Shown piece after piece: positions 6,369-12,328 of a stretch of 12,328 nt of DNA. Numbering within the stretch: the first letter of the stretch is position 1; every line of letters starts with the position of its first letter. Source of the stretch: Bacillota bacterium. GTDB lineage: Bacteria; Bacillota; Clostridia; Clostridiales; Clostridiaceae. Location: assembly GCA_023417975.1 (NCBI GenBank), contig JAEZDX010000008.1, positions 1 through 12,328 on the forward strand, in the 5' to 3' direction. A model generated the notes under the pieces. That model had not been told where the DNA came from, did not search any database, and saw only the letters and a list, made by a program, of their open reading frames with translations. Position numbers and translations under genes: made by a program.

Positions 6369-7685
6369 ATGAGTAAGTTTTCAAAACTTCTTTGTTTAGC
6401 TATCTCTGCAATGACGATTCTTTCTCTCTCTGCATGTGCTTCCGGTGATAAAAAAGGAAATAATAGTTCCGGTGATGCTAATTCTCAAAAGGTAAAGATC
6501 AAATTTCTTTCATTGAGCGCAGACGACAACAGAAACAAAATAAGAGAAGATTTTATAAAGAAAAACATTGAAAAAGCAATGCCTAATGTTGAAGTGGAAT
6601 ACGACTTGGGCGGAGGCGGACAGGATTACTACAATAAGCTTAAGACATATAATGCTTCAGGAGATTTACCGGATGTTTGGTTTTCTGAACAAAATTTATC
6701 TTTAGTTGTACTTAATTCAGGTAATTGCTTGGATTTGACCGATTACGTGAAAAAGGCCGGTTTTGATCAGAAATTCACTATGAAAGAAGCAATTGCACCA
6801 TGGAAGGATGGAAAGATTTATTGTTTACAGCCCGGTGCCGATCAGTATTTTACTCCAAGATTATTCTATCATAAAGAAATATTTACAGCTAATAACATTC
6901 AGGTTCCGAAAACCTTTGATGAGCTTGTAGCTGCATGTAAAGCTTTAAAGGATAAGGGTATTGTTCCAATGTCCGTTGTAGGAAAAGACGGATGGACTCC
7001 TAATCTGCATATGCTGCAGACTATGATGATGGTTGAAGATCCTAATGCTGTAGTTGATTTAGTAAATAACAAAACAGATTTCACAAATCCGGTTGTTAAA
7101 AATGCATTAGGCAGAATTCAACAGCTTGTGAAGGCCGGAGCATTTGACCCGGGTGTAACAAATGTGGATTATGGCCCTGCTGTAGAGCAATTTACTGCAG
7201 GTAAGTCAGCAATGCTTGCCATGTTTACTTGGGAGCTTCCAAACCTTGAAAAGTCAGTTAAGGATCTTGACTTTATGCTGTGGCCGTCAGCAAAAGAGGG
7301 CGTAGATACAAGTGCTGCAATTCAATACTGGGGTGCACCGCTCAGCGGATATCTTGTTTCTAAGAACACTAAGAACCCTGAAGTGGCTGCAAAGTTTGCA
7401 ATGTTCTGTGCAGAGCAAGATGCGTTATTTTATAACACTGTAAACAAAGCACCTACAGCTTATGATACAGGTATAAAGCTTGAGGGAATGTCAGAGCTTG
7501 CAAAGAAGAATTTGGATCAGTTTAATGCTGCAAAGCTGAAGGTTCCGTCATTATGGTCTGCAGTATATGATACAAAGATGTCGGCTGAAATATCAACAGC
7601 AGACAGCAGGCTGCTTACAGGTCAATATTCACCTGACGATTTTATAAAGGCTATCAATCCTATATGGAAGAATAATGGGAAGTAA
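6369..7685 (+). CDS. Sugar ABC transporter substrate-binding lipoprotein (family 1 extracellular solute-binding protein)
   Basis: This is a membrane-anchored receptor that captures a sugar or oligosaccharide outside the cell and delivers it to the two permeases encoded downstream. It has 438 residues. The N-terminus is a lipoprotein signal: Lys3 and Lys6, a hydrophobic stretch, and the lipobox LSAC with Cys23 as the lipidated residue, followed by a Gly/Asn/Ser-rich linker. The mature part shows features usual in CUT1 binding proteins: YYNKLKTYNASGDLPDVWF near residues 89-107, an FYHKEIF segment, PKTFDELVAACKAL, a FTAGKSAMLAMFTWELPNLEK stretch, and several aromatic residues (for example WGAPLSGYLVS) that could line a sugar site. 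The ATG start has AGGGGGG 7 nt upstream. The neighbouring GH36 gene suggests an alpha-galactoside or related oligosaccharide, but the ligand is inferred. A strong hairpin follows the gene. Confidence 0.93.
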   Translation: MSKFSKLLCLAISAMTILSLSACASGDKKGNNSSGDANSQKVKIKFLSLSADDNRNKIREDFIKKNIEKAMPNVEVEYDLGGGGQDYYNKLKTYNASGDLPDVWFSEQNLSLVVLNSGNCLDLTDYVKKAGFDQKFTMKEAIAPWKDGKIYCLQPGADQYFTPRLFYHKEIFTANNIQVPKTFDELVAACKALKDKGIVPMSVVGKDGWTPNLHMLQTMMMVEDPNAVVDLVNNKTDFTNPVVKNALGRIQQLVKAGAFDPGVTNVDYGPAVEQFTAGKSAMLAMFTWELPNLEKSVKDLDFMLWPSAKEGVDTSAAIQYWGAPLSGYLVSKNTKNPEVAAKFAMFCAEQDALFYNTVNKAPTAYDTGIKLEGMSELAKKNLDQFNAAKLKVPSLWSAVYDTKMSAEISTADSRLLTGQYSPDDFIKAINPIWKNNGK

Positions 7686-7720
7686 TCTTTGAATTTATAA
7701 ACAGATTAATATATAAATAT

Positions 7721-7755
7721 ATATCCCTATATGACAAGGTTTCATATAGGGATAT
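7721..7755 (+). terminator. Perfect 14-bp intergenic stem-loop between binding protein and permease genes
   Basis: The arms ATATCCCTATATGA (7721-7734) and TCATATAGGGATAT (7742-7755) are exactly complementary and close a 7-nt loop. Only a poor T stretch (TGTTT) follows, so it is at best a partial terminator. It lies in the 90-bp gap between the binding-protein stop and the first permease. Such hairpins in sugar ABC operons (malE-malF in Escherichia coli is the classic case) protect or shorten the upstream mRNA, so that the binding protein is made in excess over the permeases. The same role here is inference. Confidence 0.65.
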
Positions 7756-7775
7756 TGTTTAAGAGGTGGTATGGT

Positions 7776-8660
7776 ATGAAAAAAATATTTGGCAATAAAC
7801 TTGCAATTTGTATATTCGCGCTTCCAACTTTAATATTATTTACTCTTTTTGTTGTTTATCCTATTTTCCCGGAAATACTCATAAGCCTTCAAAAAAATGA
7901 TGGTTTTAAAAGCTCCGGATTTGTTGGCCTGTCAAATTATATTGAAGTTTTGAAAAATCCTGTGTTTTGGAAATCAAATTTAAACACACTTATTATAGTA
8001 GCTTTGTCAATATTAATTGCCCTTCCAATATCCTTGCTGCTGGCCCTGCTTATCGATGTACAGACTGAGTGGATGAAGAGATATTTTAAAGCAGCAATTG
8101 TATTTCCCGCTGTGCTTTCAGTAACTGTAATTGCACAAATGTGGGTTGCTATTTATGAGCCTCAATGGGGACTTTTGAATAATATTTTAAAAACTTTGGG
8201 ACTTGGAAATTTAGCGACTGCTTGGCTGTCAAATGATAAAACTGTAGTATTAAGTATTGCTGTTGCATTTTTGTGGCAATACCTTGGACTAAATGCATTA
8301 ATTTTCTATACGGGCATTAAAACTATACCAAAGACCTACTACGAGGCGGCTCTTATAGACGGAGCAGGATTCTTTACAAGAAGTGTTAAGATAACTGTAC
8401 CATTACTTCAGGAAATGATTAAATATTTGCTTTTTGTATCTGTTTTAGGGTGTATGTCTCAATTTGCACATGTAAGAATAATGACTAGCGGTGGACCGGG
8501 AGATGCTTCCAGAACGGTTATATATCAATTATATTATACTGCATTTTCTATGTCTGATTTTGGACAAGGAAGTGCCATAGCTGTTCTGTTTATTATTGAA
8601 TGTCTCATCATTACAGTCATAATAAATAAATCCGTGGCTAGAGAAAAAATAGAATTTTGA
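7776..8660 (+). CDS. Sugar ABC transporter permease, MalF/UgpA type
   Basis: This is one of two membrane subunits that form the sugar channel of a CUT1-type importer. It has 294 residues with six predicted membrane helices, near 8-30, 70-93, 107-127, 157-179, 215-235 and 263-284. The ATPase-contacting EAA loop is clear: YYEAALIDGAGFFTRSVKI with Glu190-Ala-Ala and Gly196, leading to VPLL. A GGPGDASRTVIYQLYY stretch after helix five is typical of MalF-like permeases. The start is placed at the ATG at 7776, 6 nt after GAGGTGG. A longer frame opens at an ATG at 7731, but that codon is buried in the stem-loop and has no ribosome binding site. The gene is followed after 18 bp by the second permease. 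No large periplasmic-type insertion is seen, as usual for Gram-positive members. Confidence 0.94.
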   Translation: MKKIFGNKLAICIFALPTLILFTLFVVYPIFPEILISLQKNDGFKSSGFVGLSNYIEVLKNPVFWKSNLNTLIIVALSILIALPISLLLALLIDVQTEWMKRYFKAAIVFPAVLSVTVIAQMWVAIYEPQWGLLNNILKTLGLGNLATAWLSNDKTVVLSIAVAFLWQYLGLNALIFYTGIKTIPKTYYEAALIDGAGFFTRSVKITVPLLQEMIKYLLFVSVLGCMSQFAHVRIMTSGGPGDASRTVIYQLYYTAFSMSDFGQGSAIAVLFIIECLIITVIINKSVAREKIEF

Positions 8661-8678
8661 CATGGGAGGGTTAGCAAT

Positions 8679-9506
8679 ATGAAAAAGAAGATTTCAAGTT
8701 TTGTTATAAAGATTATGCTTGTGTTAATTGGGCTTTCATGTATATTTCCGCTATTTTGGATGCTTACTATGTCTTTTAAATCCAAGGACGAAGTATATAG
8801 CAATCCTTTTGGACTGCCTCAGCACTGGGTATTTACAAACTATGGAGAGGCACTGAAAAAGTTTCATTTTTTTACTTACTTCTTTAATAGCATCATCTAC
8901 ACTGTGGGAACCATTGTAATCACACTTTTACTGGGCTGCATGTTTGCTTATTGTGTAAGCAGAATGGAATGGAAATTTAAAAGCTTAGCTTTAAGCTATT
9001 GCTCCCTTGGGCTTATCGTACCGGTTCAAGTTGTTATAATTCCTATTTTCATCCTACTAAAGCAGCTGGGGCTGAAAAACACATATTTTGGACTTATATT
9101 GCCTTATTCCGCTTTTGCCCTATCGTCCTGTATTTTGATGCTGTATGCATTTTTCAGAACCTTACCTAAGGAGCTGGAGGAAGCAGCATGTATGGATGGC
9201 TGCAATATTTACCAATGCTATTTTAAAATAATTCTCCCTATCGTAAAACCTGCACTTGCCACTCAGTGTGTTCTTATATTTATGAACACTTGGAACGAAT
9301 TCTTTTTATCCTTCATATTGGTTGGCAAAGACCAGCTAAAAACCTTATCCGTAGGACTTCTTAATTTCTTTGTAAGTATCGGTGTATCCCACTGGGGACA
9401 GATTGGTGCAGCAATGATAATTTCAAGTATACCTACAGTTTTAATATATCTGTTTAGCAGTGAACAAATAGAAAATGCTCTTACTGCAGGAGCAATCTTA
9501 AAATAA
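8679..9506 (+). CDS. Sugar ABC transporter permease, MalG/UgpE type
   Basis: This is the second channel subunit, pairing with the permease encoded just upstream. It has 275 residues with about six membrane helices, near 8-30, 72-94, 105-128, 137-160, 188-212 and 241-260. The EAA loop reads ELEEAACMDGCNIYQCYFKIILP (Glu168-Ala-Ala, Gly174), which should dock to the ATPase. The helix-rich segment NTWNEFFLSFILV and the ending ALTAGAILK are usual for MalG/UgpE-like proteins. The ATG start has GGGAGGG 8 nt upstream, and the gap to the first permease is only 18 bp, so the two are surely co-transcribed. No ATPase gene follows; the next gene is a glycosidase. Substrate is inferred from context only. 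Confidence 0.94.
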   Translation: MKKKISSFVIKIMLVLIGLSCIFPLFWMLTMSFKSKDEVYSNPFGLPQHWVFTNYGEALKKFHFFTYFFNSIIYTVGTIVITLLLGCMFAYCVSRMEWKFKSLALSYCSLGLIVPVQVVIIPIFILLKQLGLKNTYFGLILPYSAFALSSCILMLYAFFRTLPKELEEAACMDGCNIYQCYFKIILPIVKPALATQCVLIFMNTWNEFFLSFILVGKDQLKTLSVGLLNFFVSIGVSHWGQIGAAMIISSIPTVLIYLFSSEQIENALTAGAILK

Positions 9507-9539
9507 TAGGGCAAACAAATACACAAGGAGAATTTAATA

Positions 9540-11645
9540 ATGAAGAAAATATTGTCTCAATTTCAATGGGACTCCATTATAGTCCGCTATTATATGGATA
9601 CGGATAGCAAAAATGTTGGACTTGCACTAATACCGGCCAATAAGGTTCATAAGGCATGTATGGATAAGAACTGCAGCATAGACCCTTTAGTCCACATAAA
9701 GTTTGCAGGAGATGCTTATCCTGATGGATTTTCTCATGGACTTACTATGCGTAACAGTGAATCTACTGCCAATTTTAAATTTGAAAAACAATATCTCGAA
9801 GAAGATGAAAACTCCAATACTGTTGTGACAGTTTTAAAGGATTATCGTAATTTCTACATTGAGCACCATTTGAAATGGTACTTTGGCTATGCAGCTGTTG
9901 AAGCAGTTACAGTTTTTCAAAATTTGAGCTCAGAAGAAACATGTTTGGAGCTGCTTTCAAGTTTTTCCATAGGGGAGCTTACTCCCTTTGAGCAGGAGGA
10001 TGCACCAAATACCCTAATTGTGCACAGACTAAGAAGTGCCTGGAGTGCAGAGGGACGGCTTGAAAGCTTACCTGTAGAAGACTTGCAGCTTGAGCCATCC
10101 TGGTCTAAGTATGGTGTACGGTGTGAAAGATTCGGTCAGGTTGGCTCCATGCCTGTAAGAGGATATTTTCCCTTTGCTGCCATAGAAGATAGGAAAAATG
10201 AAGTGAGCTGGGCAGCACAAATTGCCTGCCCGGCTTCTTGGCAATTGGAGCTTTATAGGAGGGATAATGCGCTTTGCATATCCGGTGGGCTGGCAGATAG
10301 GGAATTTGGCCATTGGTATAAGAAAATTAAGCCCGGAGAAAAATTTACAACTCCAAAAGCAATTGTTACGGTTTCAGAAGGAGGAGTTGATGAGGCAGCC
10401 CAAAAGTTAACGGATTTTCATTGGAATATGGTTGCTAATCAGCCGAAGGTGGAAGTAGATTTACCTATCATTTTCAATGAATTTTGTACGACCTGGGGAA
10501 ACCCATCAGAAGAAAACTTACGGAAAATCGCCGAAAAGCTTAAGGGCCGGGGAATAAAGTACTTTGTAATAGACTGCGGCTGGTATAAGCAGTCGGGCCG
10601 AAGCTGGGATGTGAGTATGGGAGATTGGAAGCTTTGCCAGGAGCTTTTTCCGGGGGGCTTGGATAGAACCTTGGAGCTCATACGTCAGTGCGGTATGATA
10701 CCGGGAATATGGTTTGAATTTGAAATCTGTGGAAGAGAAAGCGATGGATTTTATAATGTTGAGCATATGCTTAAACGAGATAACCATGTAATTACTACAG
10801 GAAACCGGCGTTTTTGGGATATGACGGATGAGTTTGTCATTGATTATCTTCAAGAAAAAGTTATTAATTTTATAAAAAAATATAATTTCGGGTATTTAAA
10901 AATAGATTATAACGATAATATCGGAATAGGCTGTGACGGCGCAGATTCTCTTGGTGAAGGGCTGAGGCAGAAAATAGAGGCAACACAAAACTTCATAAAA
11001 GAGATTAGAAGGCAAATACCTGATTTGGTAATAGAAAACTGCTCCTCCGGCGGACATAGGCTGGAGCCTTCCATGATGGCAATAACCGACATGTCCTCCT
11101 TTTCCGATGCGCATGAGTGTGCTGAAATTCCTATTATTGCTGCAAATTTGCACCGGGCAGTACTTCCTAGCAAAAGTCAGATTTGGGCTGTATTAAGAAA
11201 GGATGACTCTGAGAGGCGGCTTGTATATTCATTAGCAAGTACTTTTCTTGGAAGAATGTGCTTATCAGGGGACGTTTATGACCTTAATAATGAGCAATGG
11301 GATATAGTAGCTAGAGGTATTGAATTTTATAAGAAAGGCGCTTCAATAATTAAGCATGGCTTTAGCCGCCGCTTTGGAACCGATATAAAAAGCTATAGGC
11401 ATCCGGAAGGCTGGCAGGCAATTATAAGAGAAGGCAGTGATGCAAAACAAGCCTTAGTTGTAGTTCATACCTTTGGCGGAACACTACCCGAAAGTATTCA
11501 GCTTAGCGTTTCTCATAATTATAGGATAGATACCGTATTCTCAGAGAAAGGCTTTAAGGCTGAACTAAAAGTCGGAAACTTAATTATACATGAACCGCAA
11601 AACTATCAGGCTATAGCCATATATCTTTGCAAGGGTGAGGTATAA
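9540..11645 (+). CDS. Glycoside hydrolase family 36 (melibiase/alpha-galactosidase-like), probably cytoplasmic
   Basis: This is a retaining glycosidase that likely splits a terminal alpha-linked sugar, such as galactose, from the oligosaccharide brought in by the adjacent transporter. It has 701 residues and no signal peptide, so it should act inside the cell. An N-terminal beta-sandwich (about 1-300) is followed by a (beta/alpha)8 barrel (about 310-610) and a C-terminal beta domain. GH36 marks are the nucleophile Asp456 in LKIDYND, the acid/base Asp523 in SFSDAHE, ENCSSGGHR (from Glu499) between them and GIWFEFE. The first sugar-contact motif reads VIDCGWY (Asp345-Cys346), where characterised alpha-galactosidases have two Asp residues (DDGW). 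The 111-residue distance from Asp345 to the nucleophile fits the family. The exact specificity is therefore open: alpha-galactosidase is the default, other alpha-glycosides are possible. AAGGAG lies 9 nt before the ATG; the gene is 33 bp after the permease and ends the operon. Confidence 0.88.
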   Translation: MKKILSQFQWDSIIVRYYMDTDSKNVGLALIPANKVHKACMDKNCSIDPLVHIKFAGDAYPDGFSHGLTMRNSESTANFKFEKQYLEEDENSNTVVTVLKDYRNFYIEHHLKWYFGYAAVEAVTVFQNLSSEETCLELLSSFSIGELTPFEQEDAPNTLIVHRLRSAWSAEGRLESLPVEDLQLEPSWSKYGVRCERFGQVGSMPVRGYFPFAAIEDRKNEVSWAAQIACPASWQLELYRRDNALCISGGLADREFGHWYKKIKPGEKFTTPKAIVTVSEGGVDEAAQKLTDFHWNMVANQPKVEVDLPIIFNEFCTTWGNPSEENLRKIAEKLKGRGIKYFVIDCGWYKQSGRSWDVSMGDWKLCQELFPGGLDRTLELIRQCGMIPGIWFEFEICGRESDGFYNVEHMLKRDNHVITTGNRRFWDMTDEFVIDYLQEKVINFIKKYNFGYLKIDYNDNIGIGCDGADSLGEGLRQKIEATQNFIKEIRRQIPDLVIENCSSGGHRLEPSMMAITDMSSFSDAHECAEIPIIAANLHRAVLPSKSQIWAVLRKDDSERRLVYSLASTFLGRMCLSGDVYDLNNEQWDIVARGIEFYKKGASIIKHGFSRRFGTDIKSYRHPEGWQAIIREGSDAKQALVVVHTFGGTLPESIQLSVSHNYRIDTVFSEKGFKAELKVGNLIIHEPQNYQAIAIYLCKGEV

Positions 11646-11649
11646 TAGT

Positions 11650-11685
11650 GCTGCAGGATTTGGATTCCTGCAGCTTTTGTCTTTT
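11650..11685 (+). terminator. Strong rho-independent terminator of the transporter-GH36 operon
   Basis: GCTGCAGGA (11650-11658) and TCCTGCAGC (11666-11674) are perfectly complementary 9-bp GC-rich arms around a 7-nt loop, followed by TTTTGTCTTTT. It begins four bases after the GH36 stop codon, so it should end the operon's transcript. Confidence 0.9.
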
Positions 11686-12004
11686 ATATCTTTGCTTTGA
11701 TTCCGGATATATGCAAGCAGCAAGCAGAGGCGGCTATGTAAGCTCATTCTTAAACTTTTCCTTGTACATAGCGGAAAAATTGAGTTAAGTATCTTCTTAT
11801 CTAGATATCTTCTTAGGACTAAACCATTAAAAACGGTGGTAGGTTCCCTCCAAAACAGAACATGAGAAAAAATGAAAGTGCTGTTCCTTGATTAAAGAAT
11901 AGCACCTTATTTTCATCCTATAATTATGTTGTGGTGTACTATAAAAAACTTACCAAAGAAAAGCCTATTCCATGACAAACACTGCTTAATAAACTTTATC
12001 CATG
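11686..12004. other. Non-coding stretch between the GH36 operon and the right-edge gene
   Basis: No supported gene was found. A plus-strand frame from an ATG at 11711 gives only 25 residues, lacks a convincing ribosome binding site and resembles nothing I know. The only clear structure is the hairpin at 11867-11905, listed separately. No insertion sequence end, repeat array or RNA gene was recognised. Confidence 0.55.
11867..11905 (-). terminator. Probable terminator for the minus-strand gene at the right edge
   Basis: GTGCTGTTC (11878-11886) and GAATAGCAC (11897-11905) pair over 9 bp around a 10-nt loop. Read on the minus strand, the stem has one A-C mismatch and is followed after a short TTTCA by six T residues (11872-11867), which suits termination of the gene ending at 12005. 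On the plus strand the odd pair becomes a G-U pair and CTTATTTT follows, so it may work in both directions. It lies about 100 bp after the gene's stop. Confidence 0.6.
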
Positions 12005-12328
12005 TCAGTGCATGTCTATGTTAGTGTCAGCAGCTTTTTGAACCCAGTCCGGATTAACAGCGGCTAAAAAGTCATCAATTTTTTTTGGAGTTACTTCATT
12101 TTTCGCCGGGAAGTAATAAGCATAATTGTATTCTTTCGTTTTATCATCGTAAGTCCTTAATACAATAGGATCGCCAAAGGTAACAGCTACTACTTCTTTA
12201 TCATTGCTGTAAAGTACAGCTTGATATATCCATCCTATCTTGGAGTCCTTTTCACCGGGTTTCTCCAGTTTGCATTTATCCATGTACCATAGGAACTCTC
12301 TTATTTTCTTAGGATCTTTCACCACCAA
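12005..12328 (-). CDS. Hypothetical protein, C-terminal part (5' end beyond window edge)
   Basis: The frame is open from the right edge to a TGA at 12007-12005 and gives about 107 residues. The codons at the edge (TTG, GTG, GTG) have no visible ribosome binding site, and the sequence begins mid-domain (VVKDPKKIREFLWYMDKCK), so the true start very likely lies outside the window. The visible part alternates short beta-strand-like stretches (IYQAVLYSN, EVVAVTFGDPIVLRTY, YNYAYYF) with charged helices and ends in DDFLAAVNPDW. The pattern recalls small extracellular beta-rich domains of Firmicutes such as YhfM-like ones, but this is weak. The family is not recognised. It is transcribed toward the sugar operon and ends at its own hairpin. 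Confidence 0.7.
   Translation of the reverse strand: MVVKDPKKIREFLWYMDKCKLEKPGEKDSKIGWIYQAVLYSNDKEVVAVTFGDPIVLRTYDDKTKEYNYAYYFPAKNEVTPKKIDDFLAAVNPDWVQKAADTNIDMH

Noticed and set aside
7731..7775. Upstream extension of the first permease gene from an ATG at 7731
   Set aside because: The ATG lies inside the perfect stem-loop and has no ribosome binding site; the ATG at 7776 has GAGGTGG at 6 nt and gives a normal MKK permease N-terminus.
10439..11173. Several 80-110 residue minus-strand frames inside the GH36 gene
   Set aside because: All are antisense to a long gene with intact GH36 motifs and lack ribosome binding sites or family features.
11711..11788. Plus-strand 25-residue frame after the operon terminator
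   Set aside because: No ribosome binding site, no recognisable similarity and very short; it could be a remnant, but nothing supports that.
1..12328. CRISPR array, tRNA/rRNA genes, insertion sequence ends, phage or defence system
   Set aside because: No regularly spaced repeats, no recognisable RNA gene and no terminal inverted repeats with a full transposase were seen on either strand; the one nuclease-like tail is too partial to call a system.

Overview
The window is an AT-rich, low-GC stretch with strong AAGGAG-type ribosome binding sites, frequent TTG/GTG starts, RNase J and YwbE proteins, and YesM/YesN-type signalling next to a sugar ABC importer. This suggests a Gram-positive Firmicute, most likely a clostridial plant-polysaccharide degrader of the Ruminiclostridium/Clostridium type. 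The genus is an inference from gene style, not from a marker gene.

Left part (1-2400). A truncated plus-strand gene enters from the left edge. It resembles the C-terminal tail of an Rpn/PD-(D/E)XK nuclease-transposase family protein. It converges on a small YwbE-family gene (minus strand), and a two-way terminator hairpin lies between them. Upstream of ywbE on the minus strand is a full-length ribonuclease J. These look like housekeeping or ordinary genes.

Central part (2388-11685). A 413-bp divergent region separates RNase J from a five-function carbohydrate locus, all on the plus strand. In order it holds a YesM-type membrane sensor histidine kinase, a YesN-type AraC-family response regulator (13 bp apart, probably translationally coupled), a lipoprotein sugar-binding protein, two CUT1-type permeases and a cytoplasmic GH36 (melibiase-type) glycosidase. 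A strong terminator follows the GH36 gene. The likely logic is as follows: the kinase senses an extracellular sugar or a loaded binding protein, and the regulator activates the transporter operon. The importer then brings in an oligosaccharide, and the GH36 enzyme cleaves it inside the cell. No ATPase gene is present, so a shared MsmK/UgpC-like ATPase elsewhere probably powers the importer. A near-consensus cre (CcpA) site overlaps the probable transcription start of the binding-protein gene. A perfect 14-bp hairpin sits between the binding-protein and first permease genes and could set their expression ratio.

Right part (11686-12328). After a non-coding stretch with a second hairpin, a minus-strand gene of unknown function runs off the right edge; only its C-terminal ~107 residues are visible.

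I found no RNA genes, CRISPR arrays, insertion sequence ends or phage genes. I do not see a clearly new biological system. The points most worth checking are the altered substrate-binding motif of the GH36 enzyme and the regulatory DNA/RNA structures around the transporter genes.
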